Positions 34,606 to 43,290 of a DNA stretch of 64,000 bases are shown here, in pieces. The number at the start of each line of letters is the position of its first letter. Position 1 is the first letter of the stretch. Position numbers and translations under genes: made by a program. The stretch is from positions 124,001 to 188,000 of the forward strand of contig NZ_BDBK01000004.1 of the NCBI RefSeq assembly GCF_001612945.1, read 5' to 3'. Source of the stretch: Nocardia inohanensis NBRC 100128 (GTDB lineage Bacteria; Actinomycetota; Actinomycetes; Mycobacteriales; Mycobacteriaceae). Below the pieces are notes generated by a model. That model searched no databases. It had not been told where the DNA came from and saw nothing but the letters and a program-made list of their open reading frames with translations.

Positions 34606-35445
34606 ATGGCGGACGGTCCGAGATACCAACGGATCGCAGACCTCCTCCGCGAGGAGATCCGCGCCGGCAAATGGAAACCGGGCGATCGACTACCGAGTCA
34701 CAACGAGCTGGCCGATCAGATGCAGGTCTCGATCACCACGGCTCGCAATGCGATTCAGCTCCTGGTCGCCGAAAACCTGGTCTACACGGCAACTTCCAGA
34801 GGCACCATCGTGCGCAGCCGGGAAGTGCTGGAATCCGTTGTCACCAGCCCGATTCGGCCGGACCGACCCCGGACCGCGCGCGATATCTTCGTCGAGATCG
34901 CGCTCGCGGCCGGCCGAGAGCCGTCCAAGCAGTTCAGTGCCCGCATGGAACCGGCCAGTCCGGAGGTGGCGCATTGGCTCGGGGTGGAAAAGGACGAATG
35001 GGTGGTATCGCGCACCATCATGCAGTACCTGGACAACGAGCCGTGGTCCTGGGAGGTCAGCTTCTACCCCAGAGACCTGGCCGAGGCGACCGGCATCGAC
35101 TGCCCGCACGACATCCCGGAGGGCACCACCCGGCGACTCGCCGAGCGGGGCTTCGCCGAGACCGCGCACCGCGACACCGTGGTCGCCCGGCCGGCCACCG
35201 CCGAGGAGGCCGTCATCCTCGGGATCGGCCCGGGCACAGTGCTGTTGGACCATCTGCGCATCGGTGCGAACCACGAGCGGATCACCCGGGTCACCCGGCA
35301 CCGCTCCACGGCCGCACGCAATCGCCTGGCCTACGAGCTCGGCGACGACCTGGGTACGGAGATCATCCGCAAGACCCTCGGCTCGCCGCCGCCACCGGCC
35401 AATGCCCACTCCTTCGAGAGTTCCCTGCTACCCAGTTCGCCATGA
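34606..35445 (+). CDS. GntR-family (HutC/UTRA-type) transcriptional regulator
   Basis: 279 residues. The N-terminal winged helix (about 5-72) includes YQRIADLLREEIRAGKWKPGDRLPSHNELADQMQVS. The C-terminal domain (about 85-235) resembles the UTRA effector-binding fold. The ATG at 34606 has GAGGAG upstream; a TTG eight codons earlier is less likely. The stop overlaps the acetyltransferase start (ATGA), so the two are coupled. Effector unknown. The divergent DUF4254 gene is its obvious local target. Confidence 0.87.
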   Translation: MADGPRYQRIADLLREEIRAGKWKPGDRLPSHNELADQMQVSITTARNAIQLLVAENLVYTATSRGTIVRSREVLESVVTSPIRPDRPRTARDIFVEIALAAGREPSKQFSARMEPASPEVAHWLGVEKDEWVVSRTIMQYLDNEPWSWEVSFYPRDLAEATGIDCPHDIPEGTTRRLAERGFAETAHRDTVVARPATAEEAVILGIGPGTVLLDHLRIGANHERITRVTRHRSTAARNRLAYELGDDLGTEIIRKTLGSPPPPANAHSFESSLLPSSP

Positions 35446-36143
35446 CTCCGCACGTCCGCCCGGCCCGACTCGCCGATCTGGGAACCATCACCAGGTTCCG
35501 CCTGCAACGCACCCATTGGCTGGCCGCCCGCGGCAGTGATCAATGGACCCGGGCCGGGCGCGGACTCCCCATCGAGCTCTTCGCCCGGGCGGTGACGCGC
35601 TCGGTGCGGGACGGGGAGACCTGGATCGCGGAGGTCAACGGCGAGCCCGCGGGCACCATCACGGTGAACGACCGTGCCGATCAAGGGCTTTGGTCGCCGG
35701 CCGAGCTCGCCGACGCGGTCATCGTGCACTTCATGATCGTGGATCTGCGCTTCGCCGGAAACCGCATCGGCCAGACGCTGCTGGCGCACGCCGGTGCGGT
35801 AGCGCGCGAAAAGCACCGGGACTGGGTGCGTTTGGATGCCTGGACCACGAATACCGCTCTGCACGAATACTATCGGCGCGCCGGCTTCCGGCTGGCGCGC
35901 ATCGCGGGGCCCGACGCCACCGGCCCCTCGACCGCCCTGTTCGAACGCCGCACCGACAGCTGGCCCTGCCTGACCCGCTGGGACACCGGGGTCTCCCACC
36001 CGGTCCACGTGCTCGGCCCGGGGCACCAGGGCGCGGTCGCGGGCCGGCGGACGGTGCTCGCGGATCGCCGGACCGGTGATCGCGCGGACGCCACCGTCGC
36101 GGCGCTCGACCTGGGCCGCACCCGAAACCGAACGTTTGGTTAG
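35442..36143 (+). CDS. GNAT-family N-acetyltransferase
   Basis: 233 residues. The acetyl-CoA-binding core is visible as VIVHFMIVDLRFAGNRIGQTLLAHA, a variant of the V/I-x-x-x-x-R/Q-x-x-G-x-G/A motif, followed by VRLDAWTTNTALHEYYRRAGFRL. The C-terminal 60 residues look disordered. It is coupled to gntR by a 4-base overlap. Substrate unknown; small molecules or antibiotics are usual for this family. Confidence 0.82.
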   Translation: MTPHVRPARLADLGTITRFRLQRTHWLAARGSDQWTRAGRGLPIELFARAVTRSVRDGETWIAEVNGEPAGTITVNDRADQGLWSPAELADAVIVHFMIVDLRFAGNRIGQTLLAHAGAVAREKHRDWVRLDAWTTNTALHEYYRRAGFRLARIAGPDATGPSTALFERRTDSWPCLTRWDTGVSHPVHVLGPGHQGAVAGRRTVLADRRTGDRADATVAALDLGRTRNRTFG

Positions 36144-36212
36144 ACTCCCCGGCAAGTAGTTCGGCATCCACATCGGGGAACGGAGTGGACCTAGGGGCGG
36201 GGGCGCTTTTTC

Positions 36213-37430
36213 GTGCGCACATTTTCGCGGGCATGGTCGGCCTTGGCATTGACGGCGGTGCTGGTCGCCGGTGCGCCGGCCTGCGGTTTGGACTCCGGCG
36301 CCACGGCGGATCCGGTGGTGGAGCTCGGTCAGCTGGAGGTGGGCGGCTACGCCACCCAGCCCAAAGCCTTCGAGCCCAAGAACCATCAGTTCGTGGGGCG
36401 GTTCTTCGAGGCCGAGGCGCTCGGCACGGTCGTACCGCTGACCTCGGCGATCGACCCGTCGATGAAGGTCAACCGGCAGGAGATCGTGCACGCCTTCCTC
36501 GGCCCCGGGGACGGCTATCTCAGCCCGATGTTCTCCTACCTGGACAAGACCGGATTCGATACCGACGCACCCGGATTCGTCGGCGGCTTCGCGAGCACCG
36601 GCCAATCCGAGACGGATCAGGCCATCGGCAATTCGATGTCGGTGTCGGTGCTGCTCTTCCAGACCGAGGCGCAGGCGACGGCCGCGGCCACCGCGCTGGC
36701 CGCGCGCGGCTTCTACAACAACACCGGGCGGCCCGAGGCGATCACCCCGGTGCGGTCGGGTAAGTATCCGGAGACCACCTTCAGTTTCTACGCCGAGCAA
36801 AAAGCACTGGCCGGCTGGTATGCGACCGGCAAGTATGTGATCGTGCCGCTCGTCGACAGTCCGGAGGACAGACAGCTGGGCATCACCGACCCGGACAAGC
36901 TGCTGGGGCTGGCGGAGAACGCGATCCGGGTGGTTGCCGAAAAGGTGCCGGCCTTCCGGCCCACCGCCGTCGACCAGTTCTCGCAGCGCGACTTGGATCC
37001 GGACAAGATGCTGTACCGGACCCTGACCAGACCCGAGGGCGATTCGTACGAACAGCCGCCCGGTGTCTATGACGCCACCACCGACCTGCATTTCGCCGAA
37101 TTCCCCGAGCGCACGCGAGCGATGTATGAACGCGCGGGTGTCGATCGGGTCAGCTACGGCGCGACGCAACTGGTGCGCACCCGTGATGCGGCCGCGGCCA
37201 AGCGCTACCTGTCCGAGGTGACCAGCGACAAGTACATGGTCGCCGCCGAGGCCCCTAAGGGATTGCCCGGCGCTCGCTGTCAGAAGTACCGGGGTCCGAT
37301 CCGGGCGGCGGTTCCCTACTACTGCTACGTGGCATACGACCGGTATGTGGGTTTTGCCTGGGCGTCGCAATTATCGGAAGCCCAGCAACGCATTTCGGCC
37401 CAGTACGCGATTCTGGCGAACAGTAAGTAA
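36213..37430 (+). CDS. Lipoprotein A of the kinase-associated family
   Basis: 405 residues from the GTG at 36213. Signal peptide with lipobox APAC (lipidated C24). Shared family features: AGVDRVSYGATQLVRTRDAAAA near residue 310, a C-terminal Cys pair (ARC...YYC) followed by DRYVGFAW, and the ending QRISAQYAILANSK. The closest relative in this window is the lipoprotein at 56854-58116, with the matching segments RTGVDFVSYGAGELVRTRDAAAA and QRVSAQYAILANDR. The gene order A-B-kinase is repeated there in inverted orientation. Function unknown. Nine bases separate it from lipoprotein B. Confidence 0.72.
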   Translation: MRTFSRAWSALALTAVLVAGAPACGLDSGATADPVVELGQLEVGGYATQPKAFEPKNHQFVGRFFEAEALGTVVPLTSAIDPSMKVNRQEIVHAFLGPGDGYLSPMFSYLDKTGFDTDAPGFVGGFASTGQSETDQAIGNSMSVSVLLFQTEAQATAAATALAARGFYNNTGRPEAITPVRSGKYPETTFSFYAEQKALAGWYATGKYVIVPLVDSPEDRQLGITDPDKLLGLAENAIRVVAEKVPAFRPTAVDQFSQRDLDPDKMLYRTLTRPEGDSYEQPPGVYDATTDLHFAEFPERTRAMYERAGVDRVSYGATQLVRTRDAAAAKRYLSEVTSDKYMVAAEAPKGLPGARCQKYRGPIRAAVPYYCYVAYDRYVGFAWASQLSEAQQRISAQYAILANSK

Positions 37431-37439
37431 GGCGAGCGC

Positions 37440-38699
37440 ATGGCATTCCTTCGCACCACTCCGGCCGTCCGGCGCTTGTTCTCCTGCGCCGTCGCCCTCA
37501 CCGCGGTCGCCGGCGCCACCGCGTGCGGGCCGTCGGTCTCCGGCAGTCCCGCCGCCGGTGAACCGGATATCCGCCGTTTCGATGTCGGCCAATATTCGGT
37601 GCTCCCGTTGGACTATCGGGCCCAGTATTCGCACAAGGTGTATCAGGGCAAGGAACTCGGCGCGATGCGTCTGGCCGGTTTCGTCGCCACCGGCGCGGAG
37701 ATCGATCCGAACCTGAAATACGGGCGCGAGGGCTACGGCATCACCACGGCCGAGAACGTCGGCAATGTGCTGGCCGCCGTCGATACTCCGATCATCAACG
37801 GCAGCAATATGATGTTCGGGTTCAGCATGGCCGCGGCCGACACCGATCCCGGCACCCGCGACAAGACCGTGCAGCGGGAAGCCAATCGCACCGACGGCAG
37901 CAATTCGGCCAAGACCACCAGCGTCAATATCGTCGTGCTGCAATTCCCGGACGCCGAATCGGCCGCCAAGATCGCCGCCGATATCGAGGCCGCCGACTTC
38001 GCGGTGGCCGCCGACGCCAATCAGGCGGTCACGCTGGAGAAGTATCCGGAGGCGAAAGGCCATTGGCGGCCGGGGATTCCGAGCCTGGGCGTCACGCTGG
38101 CGCACGGCAACTATCTGATCAATGTCTTCATCCAGAAGCCTTCGCCCGAACTGGCGGAGTTGAAAGCCCTGGCGCAACAGGCTGTTTCGGTGCAGCTGCC
38201 GCTGCTCGATCAGCTACCGCCGCTGACCGCGCGCGATATGGTCCGCCAGGATTACGATTCGCAGGGCATGTTCCGGCGCACCCTGCACCCCAAGGACAGC
38301 CCCGATCCGGCCGTCAATACCGAATGGGTCTTCACCGCGCGCGGATTCCTGCACCAGGTCACCGAACAGGATCGCTGGCGAGCGATGCTCGACCCGTCCG
38401 GTGTCGATTTCGTCTCCCAGGCCAAGGGCGGCGCGCTGTTGTTGCGCGCCCGCGACGCCGGTGCCGCCGCGTCGTTGACGACCGCTATCACCGGCAGTTT
38501 TAAGAACAAAGCTAGTGCACCCCAAGGTGTCCCGGATGTCATATGCGAGGAGGCCGCCGATCCCAAAACCACCGAACGCTTCCGGTGCGTCGTCCGCTAC
38601 AGCCGCTATGTCGCTCTCGTCGCCAGCAATCAGCTGACGGACGCGCATCAGCGCGCCGCCGCACAATACGCACTGCTCGCCAATGCCGAATGGATGTAG
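37440..38699 (+). CDS. Lipoprotein B of the kinase-associated family
   Basis: 419 residues. Signal peptide with lipobox ATAC (lipidated C29). Family features: PDIRRFDVGQYSVLPLD after the anchor, GHWRPGIPSLGVTLAHGNY near residue 205, PSGVDFVSQAKGGALLLRARDAGAAASL, and a C-terminal Cys pair (VIC...FRC) with SRYVALVAS. The ending is HQRAAAQYALLANAEWM. Its closest relative here is the lipoprotein at 55551-56846 (IDIRKLDVGNYPTDPFD, AHWRPGVPSIAATLAHGQY, HQRAAAQYALLAKSQYL). Kinase 3 starts six bases after its stop, so they form one transcript. The A and B lipoproteins may act together as an external sensor pair. Confidence 0.72.
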   Translation: MAFLRTTPAVRRLFSCAVALTAVAGATACGPSVSGSPAAGEPDIRRFDVGQYSVLPLDYRAQYSHKVYQGKELGAMRLAGFVATGAEIDPNLKYGREGYGITTAENVGNVLAAVDTPIINGSNMMFGFSMAAADTDPGTRDKTVQREANRTDGSNSAKTTSVNIVVLQFPDAESAAKIAADIEAADFAVAADANQAVTLEKYPEAKGHWRPGIPSLGVTLAHGNYLINVFIQKPSPELAELKALAQQAVSVQLPLLDQLPPLTARDMVRQDYDSQGMFRRTLHPKDSPDPAVNTEWVFTARGFLHQVTEQDRWRAMLDPSGVDFVSQAKGGALLLRARDAGAAASLTTAITGSFKNKASAPQGVPDVICEEAADPKTTERFRCVVRYSRYVALVASNQLTDAHQRAAAQYALLANAEWM

Positions 38700-38705
38700 A
38701 GAGAC

Positions 38706-40295
38706 ATGAGTATCGGACCGGGTTCCGTGATTGGCGGATACTACATCGAACGCGTCCTCGGCGCGGGCGGCATGGGCACCGTCTATCTCGCCAAACATCC
38801 CGCCCTGCCGCGACGGGACGCCATCAAGGTACTCAGCACGCAATTCTCCGCCGATGCCGAATTCCGCACCCGTTTCCAGCGGGAAGCCAATCTCGCGGCC
38901 GCCCTGGATCATCCGAATATCGTCTCGGTCTACAACCGCGGTGAGGAGAACGGGCAACTCTGGATCGCCATGCAGTACGTGGACGGTGTCGACGCCGACG
39001 CCGCCATGAAGGCCGACCCGCGGTCGATGACCCCGCATCGGGCCTTGCGCATCATCGGCGAGGTCGGCCGCGGTCTCGATCACGCCCACCGTCGCGGCCT
39101 GCTGCACCGCGACATCAAACCCGCCAATTTCCTGCTCTCCCAAGGTGACGGCGACGAGGAACGGGTGCTGCTCACCGACTTCGGCGTGGCCAAATCCACC
39201 GCCGACACCAGCGAACTCACCCAGGCCGGCAGCTTCGTCGCCACCATCGCCTACGCCGCCCCCGAACAACTCACCGGCGGCCACCTCGACCACCGCTCCG
39301 ACATCTACGGCCTGGCCTGCTCCTTCTTCAAACTGGCGACCGGCCGCAACCCCTACCCCGGCGCCCAGCCGGCCATGGTGATGATGGCCCACCTCACCGA
39401 ACCCCCGCCCCGCATCTCCGCCGTCATGCCCGGCCTGCCGCCCGCCCTGGACGAAGTGCTGGCCGTGGCCATGGACAAGGACCCGGAGCACCGCTTCGAC
39501 ACCTGCCACGAATTCACCAAAGCCCTCGAATCCGCCATGCATTTCGGCGTCTCGGGCCTCACCATGCACACCCTGCCCGGCCGAATCCCGCTCGACACCA
39601 GCACAATCCAGCGCACCGGCCCCCGACCCGCCGCGCCAAGGGATCACACCCAATCCGCGGCGACCGAGCAAACCACCCTCAACCCGGCCCGCCGCCCCAA
39701 CCGCAAACGAATCTGGATCGCCGCCGCCGCAGCAGCCGTCGCGGTCGCACTGGCGGCCGGCATCGGCATCTGGTCCACCCGCGGCACCCCCACCGACCAA
39801 GCCGCCCCCACCCAAAGCGCCACCCCCACCCCCACCTCCGCCCCGACCACCCCCGAGGAAGCCCGCCGCCAAAACCCCGCCTTCGAAGGCAAAACCATTG
39901 CCGCGGTAGACATCTCCGGCACCTCCGGCTACAACGCCACCGTAGCCCTACACCTCAAACCCAGCCCCCAAGCCACCTTCTTCCAAAACCTGGGCTTCGT
40001 CTACCACCCCGCCTGCACCACCAAATCCGACGAACCCACCCCCCGCCCAATAATCCGCTACGAACCCTCCGCCCTGGACCAAATCGACTCCGGCTACCTC
40101 CTGGCCGTCCGCAGCGACACCGCCTCCGGCGGCGGCGGCCTGGTAAACCTCCCCAACGTAGTCCAAAGCCGCCGAGCCTCCGTCATGGTCCTCGACGACC
40201 CCGCAGCCGTAGAAGCCCTCCGCAACTGGACCGACCAATCCGAACGCATCCTCCTCGAAAAACTCGTCCCCGTCCTCCGCAAGAGCGTGAAGTAG
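38706..40295 (+). CDS. Transmembrane Ser/Thr protein kinase 3
   Basis: 529 residues. The kinase domain (about 12-275) has GAGGMGTV, Lys41 (DAIKVLS), HRD at 134-136 and DFG in LLTDFGVAKS. The membrane helix is at about 334-357. The external domain starts after a Thr/Pro-rich linker: NPAFEGKTIAAVDISG..., ending ILLEKLVPVLRKSVK. This external domain is shared only with kinase 6 in this window and is unlike that of kinases 1 and 2; I do not recognise it. The 3' third has an unusual base bias (in 39961-40020 I count 30 C and 8 G). It converges on kinase 4 with one base between stops. Confidence 0.87.
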   Translation: MSIGPGSVIGGYYIERVLGAGGMGTVYLAKHPALPRRDAIKVLSTQFSADAEFRTRFQREANLAAALDHPNIVSVYNRGEENGQLWIAMQYVDGVDADAAMKADPRSMTPHRALRIIGEVGRGLDHAHRRGLLHRDIKPANFLLSQGDGDEERVLLTDFGVAKSTADTSELTQAGSFVATIAYAAPEQLTGGHLDHRSDIYGLACSFFKLATGRNPYPGAQPAMVMMAHLTEPPPRISAVMPGLPPALDEVLAVAMDKDPEHRFDTCHEFTKALESAMHFGVSGLTMHTLPGRIPLDTSTIQRTGPRPAAPRDHTQSAATEQTTLNPARRPNRKRIWIAAAAAAVAVALAAGIGIWSTRGTPTDQAAPTQSATPTPTSAPTTPEEARRQNPAFEGKTIAAVDISGTSGYNATVALHLKPSPQATFFQNLGFVYHPACTTKSDEPTPRPIIRYEPSALDQIDSGYLLAVRSDTASGGGGLVNLPNVVQSRRASVMVLDDPAAVEALRNWTDQSERILLEKLVPVLRKSVK

Positions 40296-40296
40296 C

Positions 40297-42096
40297 TCAG
40301 GATCGGATCTTCGGGTAGACGGCATCGGCGAGTTCCTCGGCCCGGGCACACAGATCATCCAGCGTGACGGTCGGGGCGAAGTGGTTACTCATCTCGATCC
40401 GAACGTGTCCACCGGCGGTCGGCCAAACGACGGCGCACGTCGCATAGCTTCGACCGGTGTCCGCCGAGGTGCGAACCCGCTGTGCGGTAACAGCATTCGC
40501 CACACGCATGGATTGTGATCCCGCCTCGACGGGTGCTGGGGCCGTCGACAACGTAATTGCGCCGGACGCACTCCCCTGCTGTAGTTCCCGCCAATCACAA
40601 CGACGTTGATCCGCAGTACTGCTGGGCAGTTCGACACTCCCGAGCCCGAAGGCCGAAGCGGGATTGCCACGGTCACCGAGAAGATCGCAAGGGTTCTGCA
40701 TCCCGGCAGGAGCCGCTTGGGCCACCGCACTGGAGATTGTCGTCGTCAACGAGGCGGGCGATGACTGCCACCCCGACCAATCAGGCTGCGCGTCACCCCC
40801 TCCCGACCGGCCCACCAGGTACAACAACACAATCGTGACGGCCAGCACGCCGACCCCGATTCCGATGGCGAGCCGCCGCCGGGAGGAACTCTGCTCCGTA
40901 CCGTGGACGAACGCCGACGGCTCCTCCCGGGGCATCGCGGGTATCCGATGCGACGCGAACAGCGGCTTCTCGAGCGGCGTGAGTAATGGCTGCTGACGCT
41001 CCCGGAGTGCGGCACGTTCCTGTGCGAGTCGCGCCAGCGAGGACACGGAGCCATGCGCGTTCTCACCACGTTCGGCGACCGCTCGTCGCTGCGCTACCTT
41101 CGCTGCCTCATCCGCCGCTCGTTGCGCGCGTGCGGCGGCCTCGGCTTCTTCGGCACGCTGCGCGGCCCGCTCCGCTGCCGCTCTACCACCGGCCAGACCC
41201 GCGAATTGCGAGACCGGCGAATCGTTTCGGACGGTGGGCGCACTGCGCGGATATCCACTCGCCAGCGCCGCTTCGACGGCCTCGGTGAACTCCTCACAGC
41301 TGCGATAGCGTTCCGCCGGATCTTTCGCCAGCGCCCGGGACAGGACCGCGTCCACGGCTGCGGGCAAATCGGCCCGCAGCGCGGTCAAACGTGGCGGAGG
41401 CTGATTGACGTGCCCCATCATCACCTCGAGCGGCTGTGTTCCCGGAAAGGGAGTCTGCCCGGCTACGAGGCGATAGAACGAGCAGGCCAGGCTGTAGATG
41501 TCGCTGCGCGCATCGACCTGCCCTCCGGATAGTTGTTCCGGCGAGGCATAGGCGATGGTGGCGAGAAACGTACCGGTACGAGTAAGTTCCGTGTTCCCGT
41601 CGGACTGCTTGGCAATCCCGAAATCCGCGAGCAACACCCGCTCTTCACCGTGATCTTGCGGAGCCAGCAGAAAGTTGGCGGGTTTGATATCGCGATGCAG
41701 CATGCCACTGCGGTGGGCGTAATCGAGCCCCTTACCGATCTCGGAGACGATCCGCAGCGCACGCCGCGCGGTCATACTCGCGGGATCCCGCTCGACCGCG
41801 GTCGCGGCATCGGTACCCGGCACGTACTGCAAGGCAATCCACAGGCAGCCCTCGTCCTCCCCTTTGTTATGAACCGTCACGATATTCGGATGATCCAGCG
41901 TCGCAGCGAGTCTCGCCTCCCGCTCGAACCGCGCCCGAAACTCGGCATCGCTCGCATGATGCGGCCACAACACCTTCAGCGCGTCGTAGCGAGGCAGGGC
42001 AGGGTGCTGGGCGAGGTAGACCGTGCCCATGCCGCCGCTACCCAAGGCGCGTTCGATGCGATAACCACCGAGAACGGTACCGGGACCGATGTTCAC
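40297..42096 (-). CDS. Transmembrane Ser/Thr protein kinase 4
   Basis: 599 residues from a GTG at 42096. The kinase domain has GSGGMGTV, Lys41, HRDIKPAN and DFGIAK. A long Ala/Glu/Arg-rich stretch (about 300-350, AAAERAAQRAEEAEAAARAQ) looks like a coiled coil in the cytosolic juxtamembrane part, which none of the other five kinases shows. The membrane helix is at about 412-434. The external part has NPCDLLGDRGNPASAFGLG and RRCDW, the pattern of DUF3558-type exported domains. It is the last gene of the minus run eccD-mycP-eccC-kinase 5-kinase 4. Its kinase domain is very close to that of kinase 5. Confidence 0.87.
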   Translation of the reverse strand: MNIGPGTVLGGYRIERALGSGGMGTVYLAQHPALPRYDALKVLWPHHASDAEFRARFEREARLAATLDHPNIVTVHNKGEDEGCLWIALQYVPGTDAATAVERDPASMTARRALRIVSEIGKGLDYAHRSGMLHRDIKPANFLLAPQDHGEERVLLADFGIAKQSDGNTELTRTGTFLATIAYASPEQLSGGQVDARSDIYSLACSFYRLVAGQTPFPGTQPLEVMMGHVNQPPPRLTALRADLPAAVDAVLSRALAKDPAERYRSCEEFTEAVEAALASGYPRSAPTVRNDSPVSQFAGLAGGRAAAERAAQRAEEAEAAARAQRAADEAAKVAQRRAVAERGENAHGSVSSLARLAQERAALRERQQPLLTPLEKPLFASHRIPAMPREEPSAFVHGTEQSSSRRRLAIGIGVGVLAVTIVLLYLVGRSGGGDAQPDWSGWQSSPASLTTTISSAVAQAAPAGMQNPCDLLGDRGNPASAFGLGSVELPSSTADQRRCDWRELQQGSASGAITLSTAPAPVEAGSQSMRVANAVTAQRVRTSADTGRSYATCAVVWPTAGGHVRIEMSNHFAPTVTLDDLCARAEELADAVYPKIRS

Positions 42097-42139
42097 TCCG
42101 GATCCTTCCTGATACTGCTGCCCATCTGAACCGTGGTCC

Positions 42140-43279
42140 TCAGCGTCGCGTCGTGGGTGGGTGGGTGCTCGTGGCGGGGGTGGTTGTCCAAGTCTGCTGA
42201 GGTGAGTCGTCGGATCGATTGCCGTTGGCTGCCATACCCAGAATTACGAGAGCTGGGATCGTGAGGATGACGAATCCGGCGGCCTTCTTGCCGAAGCTGC
42301 TCGATTCCACCGATTCGTACCGTTGAGCCGGAGATCGATTCGATTTCTGTGCGGCTCTCGCCGCGGCACGAGCAGCTGAAGCATTCGTGAATCTGGGTGC
42401 TGCGGAGGCGTTTCGGACGGTCGGCAAGGTTCTCGCGTTGGGGATGGCGAGGGCTGCCGCCGCGGCGTCGGTGAATTCGAGGCAGCTGGCGAATCTGCGA
42501 GCGGGGTCTTTTGCCAGTGCCCGGTTCATGACTTCGTCCAGGGCCGGGTTCAGCTCCGGACGCACCGTGCTGATCTGCGGTGGAGGCTCGTTGATATGCC
42601 CCAGCATCACCTCGAGGGGCTGTGTTCCTGGGAAGGGAGTTTGCCCGGTGAGCAGGCGATAAAAGGAACAAGCGAGGCTGTAGATATCGCTGCGGGCGTC
42701 GAGACGCCCGCCGGAGAGCTGCTCCGGAGACGCGTACGCGACGGTTGCCATGAAGGTGCCGGTCCGTGTCAGCTCGGTATTGCCGTCCGCGCTCTTGGCT
42801 ATGCCGAAATCTGCCAGCAGCACGCGTTCTTCGCCGTGCGTTTGCGGTGCGAGAAGGAAGTTCGCCGGTTTCACGTCGCGATGCAGCATGCCGTGGCGGT
42901 GGGCGTGATCGAGTCCCTTGCCGATCTCGGTCACGATGCGCAGCGCACGCTCGGGTGTCATCCCTGCTGGATCACGCTCGGCGGCAGTCGCGGCATCGGT
43001 GCCGGGAACGTATTGGAGAGCGATCCACAGGCAACCCTCATCCTCGCCCCTGTTCTGAACCGCCACGATATTCGGATGGTCCAGCGTCGCCGCCAGTTTG
43101 GCCTCACGTTCGAACCGGGCCCGGAATTCGACGTCCGAGACGAGATGGGGCCAGAGAACTTTCAGCGCGTCATACCTCGGCAGGGCGGGGTGCTGGGCCA
43201 GGTAGACCGTGCCCATGCCGCCGCTGCCGAGGGCGCGTTCGATGCGGTAGCCGCCTAGGACGGTGCCGGGGCCTATCAC
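42140..43279 (-). CDS. Transmembrane Ser/Thr protein kinase 5
   Basis: 379 residues from the GTG at 43279, 11 bases after the eccC stop. The open frame continues upstream, but that part overlaps eccC and lacks similarity. The kinase domain has GSGGMGTV, Lys40, HRDVKPAN and DFGIAK. One membrane helix (about 331-351) is followed by only ~28 external residues, so it has no sensor domain of its own. It is close to kinase 4 (shared IGPGTVLGGYRIERALGSGG and PRYDALKVLWPH), pointing to tandem duplication with gain or loss of the external domain. The position directly behind eccC ties it to the secretion system. Confidence 0.87.
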   Translation of the reverse strand: MIGPGTVLGGYRIERALGSGGMGTVYLAQHPALPRYDALKVLWPHLVSDVEFRARFEREAKLAATLDHPNIVAVQNRGEDEGCLWIALQYVPGTDAATAAERDPAGMTPERALRIVTEIGKGLDHAHRHGMLHRDVKPANFLLAPQTHGEERVLLADFGIAKSADGNTELTRTGTFMATVAYASPEQLSGGRLDARSDIYSLACSFYRLLTGQTPFPGTQPLEVMLGHINEPPPQISTVRPELNPALDEVMNRALAKDPARRFASCLEFTDAAAAALAIPNARTLPTVRNASAAPRFTNASAARAAARAAQKSNRSPAQRYESVESSSFGKKAAGFVILTIPALVILGMAANGNRSDDSPQQTWTTTPATSTHPPTTRR

Positions 43280-43290
43280 GTGGCTGCGAC

